A stretch of 64,000 bases of DNA from positions 62,001-126,000 of the forward strand of contig NC_014640.1 of the NCBI RefSeq assembly GCF_000165835.1, read 5' to 3'. The position numbers and the translations under genes are program-made. A model generated the notes under the pieces. The model ran no database searches. It worked only from the letters and a program-made list of their open reading frames with translations, and was not told where the DNA came from. Shown here one piece after another: positions 9,040 to 17,601 of the stretch. The DNA comes from Achromobacter xylosoxidans A8. GTDB lineage: Bacteria > Pseudomonadota > Gammaproteobacteria > Burkholderiales > Burkholderiaceae_B. The first letter of the stretch is position 1. Every line of letters starts with the position of its first letter.

Positions 9040-11064
9040 TCAGGCGGCCTTGGGGGCGCTTTCCAGCTTCAGCTGCGCCAGTTGGCGCATGAACACCGGA
9101 ATGCAGATCGCCAGCCCCACCAGCCCGCTGGTCAGGCCCGGCAGGATCGTCAGCAAGGCGCCGATGGTGCATAGCCAGCGCTCCCAGCTCTTCATGCCCA
9201 CCAGCATGTAACGCGAGAAAGCGGCCGACAGCAGCACTAGGCCGACCATGCAGCCGAACAGCGTCACGAAGAAGTCGTACCAGGTGAAGCCCTGCACCGA
9301 AATCAGCAGCGACGGCGAGAACACGAACACGAAGGGCACGATCAGTTTGGTGATGCCCAGCCTAAAGGCCGTGTTGCCGGTCTTGAACGGGTCGCTGCCC
9401 GCCATGCCGGCCGCCGCGTAGGCCGCCAGCGCCACGGGCGGCGTGATGTCCGCCAGGATGCCGAAATAGAACACGAAGAAGTGCGCCGCGATGGGCTGCA
9501 CGCCCAGTTGCACCAGCGTGGGGGCGGCCACCGCCACCATGATCAGGTAGTTCGCCGTGGTGGGCACGCCGCAGCCCATCAGGATGCAGACGATGCCGGT
9601 CATGATGAGCGCGGCCACCAGCGTCAACGACTGCATGTTGGCGATGGTATCGGGGATCACCATGGCCGCGCCGCTGGCCAGCACCTGCGAGGCCGCGATC
9701 ACGATGTACGAGATCTTGAAGCCCACGCCGGTCAGCGTCACAACCCCGATCACGATGCCCACCGTACCCGCGGCCGCGCCCACCGCCAGCGCGTACTTGG
9801 CGCCGGTCTCGAAGGCTTCGTACAGGTCGCGCCAGCGCAGCCGCTGGAACGGATTCAGCAGGCCCACGATGATGCAGCCGGTAATCCCCGCGAAGGCTGC
9901 CAGGTACGGCGTGCGGCCGCTGGCCAGCACGCCGATCAGCAGGACCAGCGGGATCAGCGTCGGCCAGCGCATCTTGAACGACTGCTTGAGCTTGGGCATT
10001 TCCTCTTCGGTCAGGCCGCGCAGCCCTTCGCGCTTGGCCTCGAAGTGCACCTGCATGAACATGCCGAAGAAGTACAGGAAGGCCGGGAAGATGCCCGCGA
10101 TGGCGATCTGCTGGTACGGGATGCCCAGGAACTCGATCATCAGGAACGCGGCCGCGCCCATGATGGGCGGCGTGATCTGCCCGCCCGTGCTGCTGGCCGC
10201 TTCCACGCCCGCGGCGAAGTGCCGCGGATAGCCGATGCGGATCATGGCCGGAATGGTCAGCGAGCCCACCGTGACCGCGTTGGCCACCGAGGAGCCCGAC
10301 AGCATGCCGAACATGGCCGAGCCGAACACCGACACCTTGGCCGGCCCGCCCGCGTACCGTCCGGCGACGGTCGACGCCACGTCCAGGAACAGCTGGCCCA
10401 GGCCGATGCGGGTGGCCAGCACGCCGAACAGCACAAAGTGAAAGACATAGGTCGCGACCACGCCGACCGCCACGCCGTACACGCCCTGGCTGGTCAGGTA
10501 CATGTGGTTGACGACCTGCGACCAGGTATTGCCGGCATGCTTGAGCAGGCCCGGGAAATACGGCCCGAACATCGCATACGCCATGAACACGATGGCGATG
10601 ATGGGCAGCGGCCAGCCCATGGCACGGCGCGTGGCCTCCAGCAGACCGATCAGCAGGATGGACCCCATCAGCACGTCCATGGGCATGGGATTGCCCACGC
10701 GGAACGCCAGGTCCTCGAAGATGTAGGGGATGTACAGCACCGACAGCGCCAGCGCGATGGCGATGATCCAGTCGTACAGCGGAATGCCGCCCGGTGAATA
10801 CCAGGTGGACTTGGGCTGGCGCTGGTAGTGCGACTTGGAAAAGCCGAACACCAGGAAGATCAGGCTTAGCACGAAGGCCAGGTGCACGCCGCGGTGCGTG
10901 GCCTCGCGCAGCAGGCCGAAGCCGGCGGTGTAGTAGTGAAACAGGGATAAGGTGACGAGCAGGCCCGACACGATCCAGGTGGCCGTCTTGTCCAGCGGCC
11001 GGAAGCGGATTTCCGAATCGTACTTTTCCGCCAGCTGCTGGGTTTTCTCGTGGTCTATTTCCAT
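9040..11064 (-). CDS. TRAP transporter fused permease (4TM + 12TM)
   Basis: A 674-residue inner-membrane permease joining the small (DctQ-like) and large (DctM-like) TRAP subunits in one chain, the arrangement used with TAXI receptors. The N-terminus shows about four hydrophobic helices (WIVSGLLVTLSLFHYYTAGF onward). The large part has typical TRAP signatures (GSSVANAVTVGSLTIPAMIR, ASSTGGQITPPIMGAAAFLM). The start is the ATG opening MEIDHEKTQQLAEKYDSE. The TAXI receptor gene lies just upstream, so both form one sodium- or proton-driven organic-acid uptake system. A stem-loop separates the two genes. Confidence 0.93.
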   Translation of the reverse strand: MEIDHEKTQQLAEKYDSEIRFRPLDKTATWIVSGLLVTLSLFHYYTAGFGLLREATHRGVHLAFVLSLIFLVFGFSKSHYQRQPKSTWYSPGGIPLYDWIIAIALALSVLYIPYIFEDLAFRVGNPMPMDVLMGSILLIGLLEATRRAMGWPLPIIAIVFMAYAMFGPYFPGLLKHAGNTWSQVVNHMYLTSQGVYGVAVGVVATYVFHFVLFGVLATRIGLGQLFLDVASTVAGRYAGGPAKVSVFGSAMFGMLSGSSVANAVTVGSLTIPAMIRIGYPRHFAAGVEAASSTGGQITPPIMGAAAFLMIEFLGIPYQQIAIAGIFPAFLYFFGMFMQVHFEAKREGLRGLTEEEMPKLKQSFKMRWPTLIPLVLLIGVLASGRTPYLAAFAGITGCIIVGLLNPFQRLRWRDLYEAFETGAKYALAVGAAAGTVGIVIGVVTLTGVGFKISYIVIAASQVLASGAAMVIPDTIANMQSLTLVAALIMTGIVCILMGCGVPTTANYLIMVAVAAPTLVQLGVQPIAAHFFVFYFGILADITPPVALAAYAAAGMAGSDPFKTGNTAFRLGITKLIVPFVFVFSPSLLISVQGFTWYDFFVTLFGCMVGLVLLSAAFSRYMLVGMKSWERWLCTIGALLTILPGLTSGLVGLAICIPVFMRQLAQLKLESAPKAA

Positions 11065-11090
11065 CGCCGTGAGTCTCAGGTGATACAGCA

Positions 11091-11117
11091 AGCAGGGCCG
11101 CTCGTGGCGGCCCTGCT
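11091..11117 (-). repeat. Intercistronic stem-loop between TAXI receptor and TRAP permease genes
   Basis: An 11-bp perfect stem (11091-11101 with 11107-11117, GCAGGGCCGC core) and a five-base loop, with no T-run on the minus strand. It lies between the receptor stop and the permease start, the position where processing or attenuation hairpins often raise receptor over permease expression. That role is inference. Confidence 0.6.
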
Positions 11118-11174
11118 CAAACACGGCGGATCAGATTGCGCCGTGGTCTATCCTTAAAAGAAGCATCGGCTCGC

Positions 11175-12134
11175 TTATTTCAACAGGCCCACTTCCTTGT
11201 AGAACTTCTCCGCGCCCGGGTGGAACGGGATGCCCGCGCCCTTGACGGCGTTTTCCTTGGTGATGAGCTTGCCCTTGGCGTGGCCGGCGTCCAGCGTCTT
11301 GCGCGTGGCGTCGCTGTATAGCGCCTTGGTCACGTCATACACCACCTGATCGGGGATCTTGGCCGAGGTCACCATCTGCGCGTTGACCGAGATGGTCTTC
11401 ACTTCCGGCAGGTTCTGGTACGTGTTGGCGGTGATCACGTCGGGCGTGAAGAACTCCTGCTTACCGCGCAGCGCGTCGATTTCCGGGCCGACCAGCGACA
11501 CCAGTTCGATGCTGCCGGTGGAGGCCAGTTCGGCGATCGCGCCGGCGGGGGCGCCGCCCACGAAGAAGAACGCGTCCAGGCCGCCGTCCTTGAGCTTGTC
11601 GCCGGCCTGGTTGGGCTTGAGGTATTCGGCCTTGATGTCCTTGTCGGTCAGGCCGTAGGCGCCCAGGATCAAGCGCACGTCCACCAGGGTGCCGGAGCCC
11701 GGCTCGTCCATGGACACGCGCTTGCCCTTCAGGTCCGCCACGCCTTTGATGCCCGAGCCCTTGCGCGTCACCAGGTGGATGCTTTCCGGGTACAGGGTGG
11801 AGATCAGGCGCAGGTCCTGGGCCTTGGGCTTGCCTTCGAAGGTGCCGGTGCCGCTATAGGCCCAGAAGGCCACGTCGGACTGCGTGAAGCCCGCTTCGAA
11901 CGAGCCGCCCATGATGCCGTTGATGTTGGCGACGGAGCCGTTGGAGGCCACCGCGGTGGCAATGAGCTTGCCCGGCTGGGACACGGCGTTGCCGATGATG
12001 CCGCCCACCGGATAGTAGGTGCCGGCGGTGCCGCCGGTGCCGATGCGGAAGAACTGCTGGGCCTGCGCCGAACCGGCGGCGCCGACGGCGGCGGCCGCAA
12101 TGGTCAGGGCGGTGATCCAATTCTTGAGTTTCAT
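11175..12134 (-). CDS. TAXI-family TRAP transporter solute receptor
   Basis: A 319-residue periplasmic binding protein. The Sec signal (MKLKNWITALTIAAAAVGAA, cleavage after AQA) precedes FFRIGTGGTAGTYYPVGGII, a hallmark of the TAXI family. Conserved inner motifs include VSMDEPGSGTLVDVR and AFFFVGGAPAGAIAEL. It delivers ligand to the fused TRAP permease encoded next downstream. Ligand unknown; dicarboxylates or amino acids are typical. The divergent 252-base region upstream (12135-12386) is shared with the DSD1-type enzyme gene. Confidence 0.92.
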   Translation of the reverse strand: MKLKNWITALTIAAAAVGAAGSAQAQQFFRIGTGGTAGTYYPVGGIIGNAVSQPGKLIATAVASNGSVANINGIMGGSFEAGFTQSDVAFWAYSGTGTFEGKPKAQDLRLISTLYPESIHLVTRKGSGIKGVADLKGKRVSMDEPGSGTLVDVRLILGAYGLTDKDIKAEYLKPNQAGDKLKDGGLDAFFFVGGAPAGAIAELASTGSIELVSLVGPEIDALRGKQEFFTPDVITANTYQNLPEVKTISVNAQMVTSAKIPDQVVYDVTKALYSDATRKTLDAGHAKGKLITKENAVKGAGIPFHPGAEKFYKEVGLLK

Positions 12135-12386
12135 GCGGGCTTCTCCGATTCTTGCTGACGGGTATCAGTGATGTGATTTCTGCCGTTGGGCGAATTCCCC
12201 CGGCAAAAACGCGCCTCCCCTCGGGGGCTTTCTTTATGATGAAATTCTGTCATGCCCACCCCCTGTAGCCAATGATTACAGGGCTATGGTTTTCCAGGGG
12301 GTCGCATCGCCCAAGGTTATGGGTGGTCCCGCTTTGGTTATGGTGTGCGCTTACATCCCTGCAGTGCTGATAACGGAGTTTCCAAG

Positions 12387-13526
12387 ATGTCCCAGGAAGT
12401 CATACGCGGCATTGCGCTGCCCCCCGCCGCCCAGCCGGGCGATCCCCTTGCCGGCGTCGACACGCCCAGCCTGGCGCTGGACCTGACCGCCTTCGAAGCC
12501 AATCTGCGCGCCATGCAGGCCTGGGCCGACCGCCACGAAGTGGCCCTGCGACCGCACGCCAAGGCCCACAAATGCCCGCAGATCGCGCTGCGCCAACTGG
12601 CCCTGGGCGCGCGCGGCATCTGCTGCCAGAAGGTCAGCGAAGCCTTGCCCTTCGTGGCCGCCGGCATCCGCGACATCCACATCAGCAACGAAGTCGTCGG
12701 CCCGGCCAAGATGGCGCTGCTGGGCCAGCTCGCGCGCGCCGCCAAGATCGGCGTCTGCGTGGACAACGCGCAGAACCTGGCGCAGCTGTCGGCCGCCATG
12801 GTTCAGGCCGGCGCCGAGATCGACGTGCTGGTCGAAGTGGACGTGGGCCAGGGCCGCTGCGGCGTGTCCGACGACGCCACCGTGCTGGCGCTGGCGCAGC
12901 AGGCGCGCGCGCTGCCGGGCCTGAACTTCGCGGGGTTGCAGGCCTATCACGGCTCGGTGCAGCACTACCGCACACGCGAAGAACGCGCCACCGTCTCCCG
13001 CCAGGCCGCGCGCATCGCCGCGTCCTACGCGCAACTGCTGCGTGAAAGCGGCATCGCCTGCGACACCATCACCGGCGGCGGCACCGGCAGCGTGGAGTTC
13101 GACGCGGCCAGCGGCGTCTATACCGAATTGCAGGCCGGCTCCTATGCCTTCATGGACGGCGACTACGGCGCCAATGAATGGGGTGGCCCGCTCACCTTCC
13201 AGAACAGCCTGTTCCTGCTGTCCACCGTGATGAGCACGCCCACTGCGGAGCGCGTGGTGCTGGACGCCGGCCTCAAATCGGCTTCCGCCGAATGCGGCCC
13301 GCCCGCCGTCTATGGCGAGTCCGGCCTGACCTGCATTGCCATCAACGACGAGCACAGCGTGGTGCGGGTGGAAGCTGGCGCCACGGCGCCCGCCTTGGGC
13401 AGCGTGTTGCGCCTGGTGCCTGCGCACGTGGACCCCACCTTCAACCTGCACGACGGCCTGGTCGTGTTCAAGGACGGTGTGGTGCAGGACATCTGGGAAA
13501 TCTCCGCGCGCGGCTTCTCGCGCTAA
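12387..13526 (+). CDS. DSD1-type PLP-dependent enzyme (D-threonine/3-hydroxy-D-aspartate aldolase or D-serine dehydratase family)
   Basis: A 379-residue fold-type III PLP enzyme. The N-terminal alanine-racemase-like barrel shows DTPSLALDL followed by RPHAKAHKCPQIALRQL, where the PLP-binding lysine lies in the PHAKAHK segment. The C-terminal DSD1-like domain ends with HVDPTFNLHDGLVV, whose His and Asp/Cys positions carry the metal in this family. Members cleave beta-hydroxy D-amino acids (D-threonine, 3-hydroxyaspartate) or dehydrate D-serine; which applies here is undecidable by eye. The start at 12387 has an upstream GGAG site and fits the family better than the ATG 14 codons earlier. The next gene starts three bases after its stop. 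Confidence 0.85.
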   Translation: MSQEVIRGIALPPAAQPGDPLAGVDTPSLALDLTAFEANLRAMQAWADRHEVALRPHAKAHKCPQIALRQLALGARGICCQKVSEALPFVAAGIRDIHISNEVVGPAKMALLGQLARAAKIGVCVDNAQNLAQLSAAMVQAGAEIDVLVEVDVGQGRCGVSDDATVLALAQQARALPGLNFAGLQAYHGSVQHYRTREERATVSRQAARIAASYAQLLRESGIACDTITGGGTGSVEFDAASGVYTELQAGSYAFMDGDYGANEWGGPLTFQNSLFLLSTVMSTPTAERVVLDAGLKSASAECGPPAVYGESGLTCIAINDEHSVVRVEAGATAPALGSVLRLVPAHVDPTFNLHDGLVVFKDGVVQDIWEISARGFSR

Positions 13527-13529
13527 ACC

Positions 13530-14912
13530 ATGCCGCAGCAGCCCGTCTCCTTCGATTGGAAAATTCCCCTGTCCGACGTGCTGGACACGCTCAGGCAAAT
13601 CTATTCGACCCGTCACCCGGCGCTTGCATCCGCGCGCCTGGACCTGCTTCGGTCCGTCATGAGCGACGACCGGGCCGACGACTTCCTGCCGGCGCTGGGC
13701 CAGGAGCTGGAGGCATTGGGACTGGCGCTCATCGAGCAGCGCGAAGAGGATGACGCGATTCGTCTGCTGATCGTGCCGCAGGTCGAGGCAGACAGTCTCA
13801 AGACGCAAATACAGGCGCGGGGTTGGGAGGCCGTCGCACATCGCCAGGAAGGCGCCGCGGCTGGCGCCCAGGCGGCCCTGCCCAAGCCGGCTGCGGGTCC
13901 GCTGTGCGGCCCCGAGGATTATCTGGACATCCCCTACGCCGTAGCGCTGGCTCCGGGATGGGCCTGCGCCGCCATGGAGGACTGGGAAGCTCCGGCGCTC
14001 ACCGACCTGTGTGCATGGCCGGCATTGCACGCGATCGACGGCAAGTTTCCGGCGCGGCGTGGGCTGCTCGCCTCCTGCGTAAGCCTCAGCGGCGTACATG
14101 CCTGGATCGAACAGGGCCCGGACGGACTGTCCAGCACGCCCTATGCGCATCTGCTGCATTCCGGCCAGGTCGAGCTGCCCCCTTCCAACCGGCCCGGCAT
14201 GCCCCTGCCGCCGCGCGCCGCGCAAGTGCAACGCCGGACCCCGGAATTTAGCCTGGGCTTTGCGGGCGACGATCTGCTGCTGGTGGACCGTGGCATGGTC
14301 TTTCTTTATCCCGCCTACGGGCGGCAGGCAGGAGACTCCGCGGCGGAGCCGACGCTGCTGCACACGGCGCCTGCGCAACGTCGTCCGGTCAGTGACAGGT
14401 CCGCCGTCATTCTTATGCCGGACGGCCGTACCTGCGTGCTGTGCCGCGGCCAACTGCTGGAGTTTCGCGAAGGGCGGCTGCATCCCTTGCCGCTGTCTTA
14501 TGGCGCGCCCTTATCGGGCGATATCTCGCATCCTGTGGCCTTGGGCGACAGTGCCATTGCGTGGCTGGAGGACGGCATGCTTTGCCACGCAAGCCTGGAT
14601 GTTGGCGCCGTTCATCAGCACGAAGTGGCGCACCTACCTGCCGGCGGTATGACGCTGCAAGCGCTACAGGGCGGCTGGCTGCTGCTGGGCCACTGGCATG
14701 CGCCGCATCGAAGTCTGGACCTGGGCCAGCTCTGGCATCCGGCGTCGGGCCAGTTGCTTCGAATCCGCCATGGCGCGCTGGACCTCGATAGCGGGATACA
14801 ACAGTGGATCGGCCTGCCAGGTGGCGAGGTCGTGGCGGGCGGTCAGACGCGGTACGCGCGGCTAGGTCGTTTCGATGCCCTGCTGGGCCGCCTCGACGCA
14901 AAAGCGCAATAG
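13530..14912 (+). CDS. Unknown 460-residue protein coupled to the DSD1-type enzyme
   Basis: I do not recognise this protein. It has no signal peptide and no membrane segment. An N-terminal helical part (residues ~1-95) with an acidic EQREEDDAIRLL stretch is followed by a long beta-rich half. There, short GxxLLLVDRGMVFLYP- and GGWLLLGHWHAPHRSL-like strands recur about every 40-45 residues, suggesting a beta-propeller-like body. It starts three bases after the previous stop codon, so it is almost surely co-translated with the PLP enzyme and may act on or sense the same metabolite. Base composition and codon use match the surroundings, so recent import is not indicated. Confidence 0.7.
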   Translation: MPQQPVSFDWKIPLSDVLDTLRQIYSTRHPALASARLDLLRSVMSDDRADDFLPALGQELEALGLALIEQREEDDAIRLLIVPQVEADSLKTQIQARGWEAVAHRQEGAAAGAQAALPKPAAGPLCGPEDYLDIPYAVALAPGWACAAMEDWEAPALTDLCAWPALHAIDGKFPARRGLLASCVSLSGVHAWIEQGPDGLSSTPYAHLLHSGQVELPPSNRPGMPLPPRAAQVQRRTPEFSLGFAGDDLLLVDRGMVFLYPAYGRQAGDSAAEPTLLHTAPAQRRPVSDRSAVILMPDGRTCVLCRGQLLEFREGRLHPLPLSYGAPLSGDISHPVALGDSAIAWLEDGMLCHASLDVGAVHQHEVAHLPAGGMTLQALQGGWLLLGHWHAPHRSLDLGQLWHPASGQLLRIRHGALDLDSGIQQWIGLPGGEVVAGGQTRYARLGRFDALLGRLDAKAQ

Positions 14913-14933
14913 GACGCAACGCGCAATAGGCGC

Positions 14934-14965
14934 AAAAAGGCCGGCGCGCTTTCAGCGCGCCAGCC
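14934..14965 (-). terminator. Terminator after the entericidin gene
   Basis: An 11-bp stem with one mismatch (14939-14949 with 14955-14965, GGCCGGCGCGC/GCGCGCCAGCC) and a five-base loop. On the minus strand it is followed by five T (complement of 14934-14938). It lies 26 bases past the entericidin stop and also covers the end of the converging 460-residue gene's transcript. Confidence 0.8.
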
Positions 14966-14991
14966 GTCCAAGCAGGCTACCGGTACAGGAC

Positions 14992-15120
14992 TTACTGGGC
15001 TTTCTGCTGGATCTTCTCCCCGCCACGTTCGATGTCCTTGCCGGCGCCTTCCATCGTGTTGCAACCGGCCGTGATGGCGGTGATTGCCAGCAGCAGCGCA
15101 AGCCAGATTCGATGCGTCAT
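14992..15120 (-). CDS. Entericidin A/B family small lipoprotein
   Basis: A 42-residue lipoprotein: hydrophobic signal MTHRIWLALLLAITAITAGC with lipobox ITAGC (lipidated Cys20), then a short amphipathic tail NTMEGAGKDIERGGEKIQQK, the hallmark of the entericidin antidote/bacteriolytic pair family. Members are membrane lipoproteins induced by envelope or starvation stress. Only one copy is present, so an EcnA/EcnB pair is not seen. A purine-rich GGAGAAAAAG segment precedes the ATG. The gene is followed by a terminator and preceded by csbD-like, both typical general-stress genes. Confidence 0.9.
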   Translation of the reverse strand: MTHRIWLALLLAITAITAGCNTMEGAGKDIERGGEKIQQKAQ

Positions 15121-15176
15121 CTTTTTCTCCTTAGGGCGTACAGGGGCGTAGCGGGCCATGCCGAGGGGCTGCCGCG

Positions 15177-15362
15177 CTATTTCTTGTTCAGCAAGTCCCG
15201 TGCCTGATCCTTGGCCTCGCCCACGTTGCGCTGCACCTTGCCCACGGTTTTCTCCGCTTTTCCTTCGGCTTCGGTCTCGCGGTTGCCGGTCAGCTTGCCG
15301 GCCGTTTCCTTGATCGAGCCTTTGACTTCCTTGGCTGCGCCCTTGATGCGGTCGTTATCCAT
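15177..15362 (-). CDS. CsbD family stress-response protein
   Basis: A 61-residue highly charged protein starting MDNDRIKGAAKEVKGSIKET, with the repeated K-G-x2-K-E-x-x-G-K pattern of the CsbD family. It has no signal or membrane segment and is predicted to be helical and largely disordered. Family members accumulate under stress (sigmaB in Bacillus, osmotic and stationary phase in proteobacteria); biochemical role unknown. The ATG at 15362 is preceded by a TAGGAGCGACA ribosome site; an extension upstream is not family-like. It lies 56 bases upstream of the entericidin gene. Confidence 0.92.
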   Translation of the reverse strand: MDNDRIKGAAKEVKGSIKETAGKLTGNRETEAEGKAEKTVGKVQRNVGEAKDQARDLLNKK

Positions 15363-15583
15363 GTTGTCGCTCCTAATTCCAGGTTGCGTGAAACCGCGCC
15401 AGAGGGCCTTTGGGCCTGGGCTCCAGCGGCGGACGAACCCACTATAGGAAGCGCATGACGTGTGCGTAAGAAGCGCGCGCATCAGATCGGCTGGTATTTT
15501 TCTACTGACTTTTGCGGGGTTGCTTCCAGTCTCTATGCCTGAGGCTGCGGGGTCTGCATCCCGACCAGCGTTTGCGCCCGCGC

Positions 15584-17083
15584 CTATTTCTGCGCCTGCT
15601 TGCGCGCCGGCTTTTCATACCCCACGATGCCGCGCTGCCGCGCCCAGATGATGGCGGCGCTGCGCCGGTGCACGTCCAGCTTGCTGTACAACGCCGCCAC
15701 GTGATTGCGCACCGTGTTGCGCGACAAATGCAGGCTGGCCGCGATCTCCGCATCCGTGTGGCCCTGGCACATCAGGCCCAGGATCTCGCGTTCGCGCGGC
15801 GTCAGGTCGGCCAATTCGCCCTGCTCCTGCGGCGCGCCCTGGGGGGCGCGGATCTGCGCCAGCTTCTCGATGACGGTGCGGCTGAACCACGAAGTGTCCT
15901 GCATGACCGTCTCGATCGCCTCCATCAGCTCGACTTCGCTGCGCTTGCGCTCGGTGATGTCCTGGATCGCCGCCAGCACGCAGGGCTGATCCTGGATCGA
16001 CACCGGCGCGGCCGACACCAGGCAGTCCAGCAGCGCGCCCTCGCGCGTGCGCAGCGCCATCTCCTGGCTGCGCACGCTGGCGCCCTGCTCCAGCGAGGCC
16101 ATGGCGCGGTCGTAGGCCTGCGGGTCGGTCCACAGCTGCGCCAGCGCATCCTCGTCGCGCGCCAGCGTCCTGGCGTCATAGCCCGTCGTGGCGACGAAGG
16201 CATCGTTGACCTCCAGCAGCTCGCCCGTCGTGCTGCTTAGTGTCATGGGTACCGGCGCCAGCCGGAATGCCGTGGCGAAGCGCTGCTCGCTATGGCGCAA
16301 TGCCGATTCGGCCTTGCGGCGCGGCTCCAGGTCGTTGAAGGTGAACAGCATGCAGGGCTGTTCCGCGACCTCGATGGGCTGGCCCGCCACCACCACCAAC
16401 TTGGTGCCGCCATCCCGCACCGTAATCGTGGTTTCCGTCTGCGGAATGGTGGTCCCTTCCGCCAGCCGGTGCAGCGCGTCCTCGCGTTGCGGCGTGTCGC
16501 CCAGCACGTCCAGTTGGCGCAGGGTCTTGCCCAGCACGTCCTCGCGTTTGTAGCCGGTCATCGCCAAAAATCCTTCATTGACCTTGACGTGGCGCAGGTC
16601 CGCCAGCGAGCAGATCACGGCCGGCGCGGGGTTGGCGTTGAAGGTTCTTTCGAAGCGCTCTTCCGCGTTGTAGCGCTCGGTCACGTCCAGCAGCACCAGC
16701 ACCATGCCTTCGGCCGCGCCCTGCGCATCGCGCAGCTCCAGATTGCGCACCTGATGCATGCGGCTGAAGTCTGAATCGCGACGGCTCGTCACTTCCACCA
16801 CCACGTCCTTGTAGGCCTCGCCCGCCAGCGCGCGATCCAGCGGATACTGCGCCGCGCGCAGCGCGCGATGGTTGCGATAGCGCAGCGTAAACGCCTTGCG
16901 ATAGCCGGCGGCCGTGCCGCCCAACGCGGCCAAATCCGTCACGCCATGCATGGCCAGCGCCGTGTCGTTGGCCCAGACGATGCGGCGGTCCTGGTCCAGC
17001 AGGATGATGCCTTCGATCAGGCCATCGATGATTTCCAGCAGATGGCGGCGTTCCGTCGTGAACGCAGTGGCGGTCTTCTTCAT
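15584..17083 (-). CDS. Multi-PAS sensor with C-terminal LuxR-type DNA-binding domain
   Basis: A 499-residue cytoplasmic one-component regulator. Three PAS regions are visible: residues ~8-135 (LLEIIDGLIEGIILLDQDRR with VLVLLDVTER), ~140-265 (FNANPAPAVICSLADLRHVK) and ~270-395 (FRLAPVPMTLSSTTGELLEV with AAIQDITERKRSE). The C-terminus is a LuxR HTH (LTPREREILGLMCQGHTDAE and LSRNTVRNHVAALYSKL). There is no membrane segment and no phospho-receiver, so the PAS domains themselves must sense a small ligand or redox state. The ATG at 17083 opens the first PAS; an upstream extension looks non-coding. It faces the small Pro/Gly-rich gene divergently. Targets unknown. Confidence 0.88.
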   Translation of the reverse strand: MKKTATAFTTERRHLLEIIDGLIEGIILLDQDRRIVWANDTALAMHGVTDLAALGGTAAGYRKAFTLRYRNHRALRAAQYPLDRALAGEAYKDVVVEVTSRRDSDFSRMHQVRNLELRDAQGAAEGMVLVLLDVTERYNAEERFERTFNANPAPAVICSLADLRHVKVNEGFLAMTGYKREDVLGKTLRQLDVLGDTPQREDALHRLAEGTTIPQTETTITVRDGGTKLVVVAGQPIEVAEQPCMLFTFNDLEPRRKAESALRHSEQRFATAFRLAPVPMTLSSTTGELLEVNDAFVATTGYDARTLARDEDALAQLWTDPQAYDRAMASLEQGASVRSQEMALRTREGALLDCLVSAAPVSIQDQPCVLAAIQDITERKRSEVELMEAIETVMQDTSWFSRTVIEKLAQIRAPQGAPQEQGELADLTPREREILGLMCQGHTDAEIAASLHLSRNTVRNHVAALYSKLDVHRRSAAIIWARQRGIVGYEKPARKQAQK

Positions 17084-17264
17084 CCTGACTCCTCGGTGCG
17101 CAAAACCGGGCCGCTGGCGCGCGGCCGCAAGATAGGAAGAAAGTACTAGATAAAGTCGTCCCGCGTGATCTGGGCGTGCGCGGACCAGGCTTCTATCGTG
17201 GTCCTGCACCGATACGCGTGCTGCTTCGCGTGAAACGCTTTGCGTGAATCTTCAGGAGATATCC

Positions 17265-17516
17265 ATGAACACGAACCAGAAGCCCGGCGATCCCTCCAGC
17301 CAACCCGGCATCGACCCGTCCCAGCGTCCCGGCCAAGAACCCGGCGGCGCGCCGGAGAAGCAGGCTCCCGGCCAGGTGCCGGGCCAGCCCGGTCCCGATG
17401 ACGTCGACCCGGGCCGAGTGCCGCCGGAAGTGCCTGGCAATCCGGGGCAGCCTGCAGAAAAGCCCCGGCAACCCGGCGAGCCCGGACGGCCGGGCCAGCC
17501 GGATGATCCGGCCTAA
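17265..17516 (+). CDS. Small Pro/Gly/Gln-rich low-complexity protein
   Basis: An 83-residue polypeptide made largely of P, G, Q, D and E in short PGQ/PGE/QPG units, with no hydrophobic core, cysteine or signal peptide, so it should be intrinsically disordered. A good AGGAG site lies seven bases before the ATG (MNTNQKPGDPSSQPG), and a clear terminator follows 28 bases after the stop, which supports a real transcript. No family recognised; similar short stress-related disordered proteins exist in Bordetellae-like genomes, but that is a loose resemblance. It is divergent from the PAS-LuxR gene with a 181-base shared upstream region. Confidence 0.65.
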   Translation: MNTNQKPGDPSSQPGIDPSQRPGQEPGGAPEKQAPGQVPGQPGPDDVDPGRVPPEVPGNPGQPAEKPRQPGEPGRPGQPDDPA

Positions 17517-17543
17517 GCCGCGATAGCTTTATCAGCCCCTCAT

Positions 17544-17575
17544 GCAAACCGCCCCGGCGATGCGGGGCGGTTTGC
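17544..17575. terminator. Bidirectional terminator between the small Pro/Gly gene and a Bug receptor gene
   Basis: A 13-bp perfect stem (17544-17556 with 17563-17575; GCAAACCGCCCCG and its complement) with a six-base loop, between two convergent genes. The T-run is short on both sides (TTTG), but stem strength and position fit shared termination. Confidence 0.75.
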
Positions 17576-17601
17576 TGCGGGCATGACGTCTTGCGCGTCC
17601 G

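Noticed and set aside
12351..14483. Long minus-strand frame opposite the DSD1-type and unknown genes
   Set aside because: Shadow with no ribosome site; the plus-strand PLP enzyme is clearly real.
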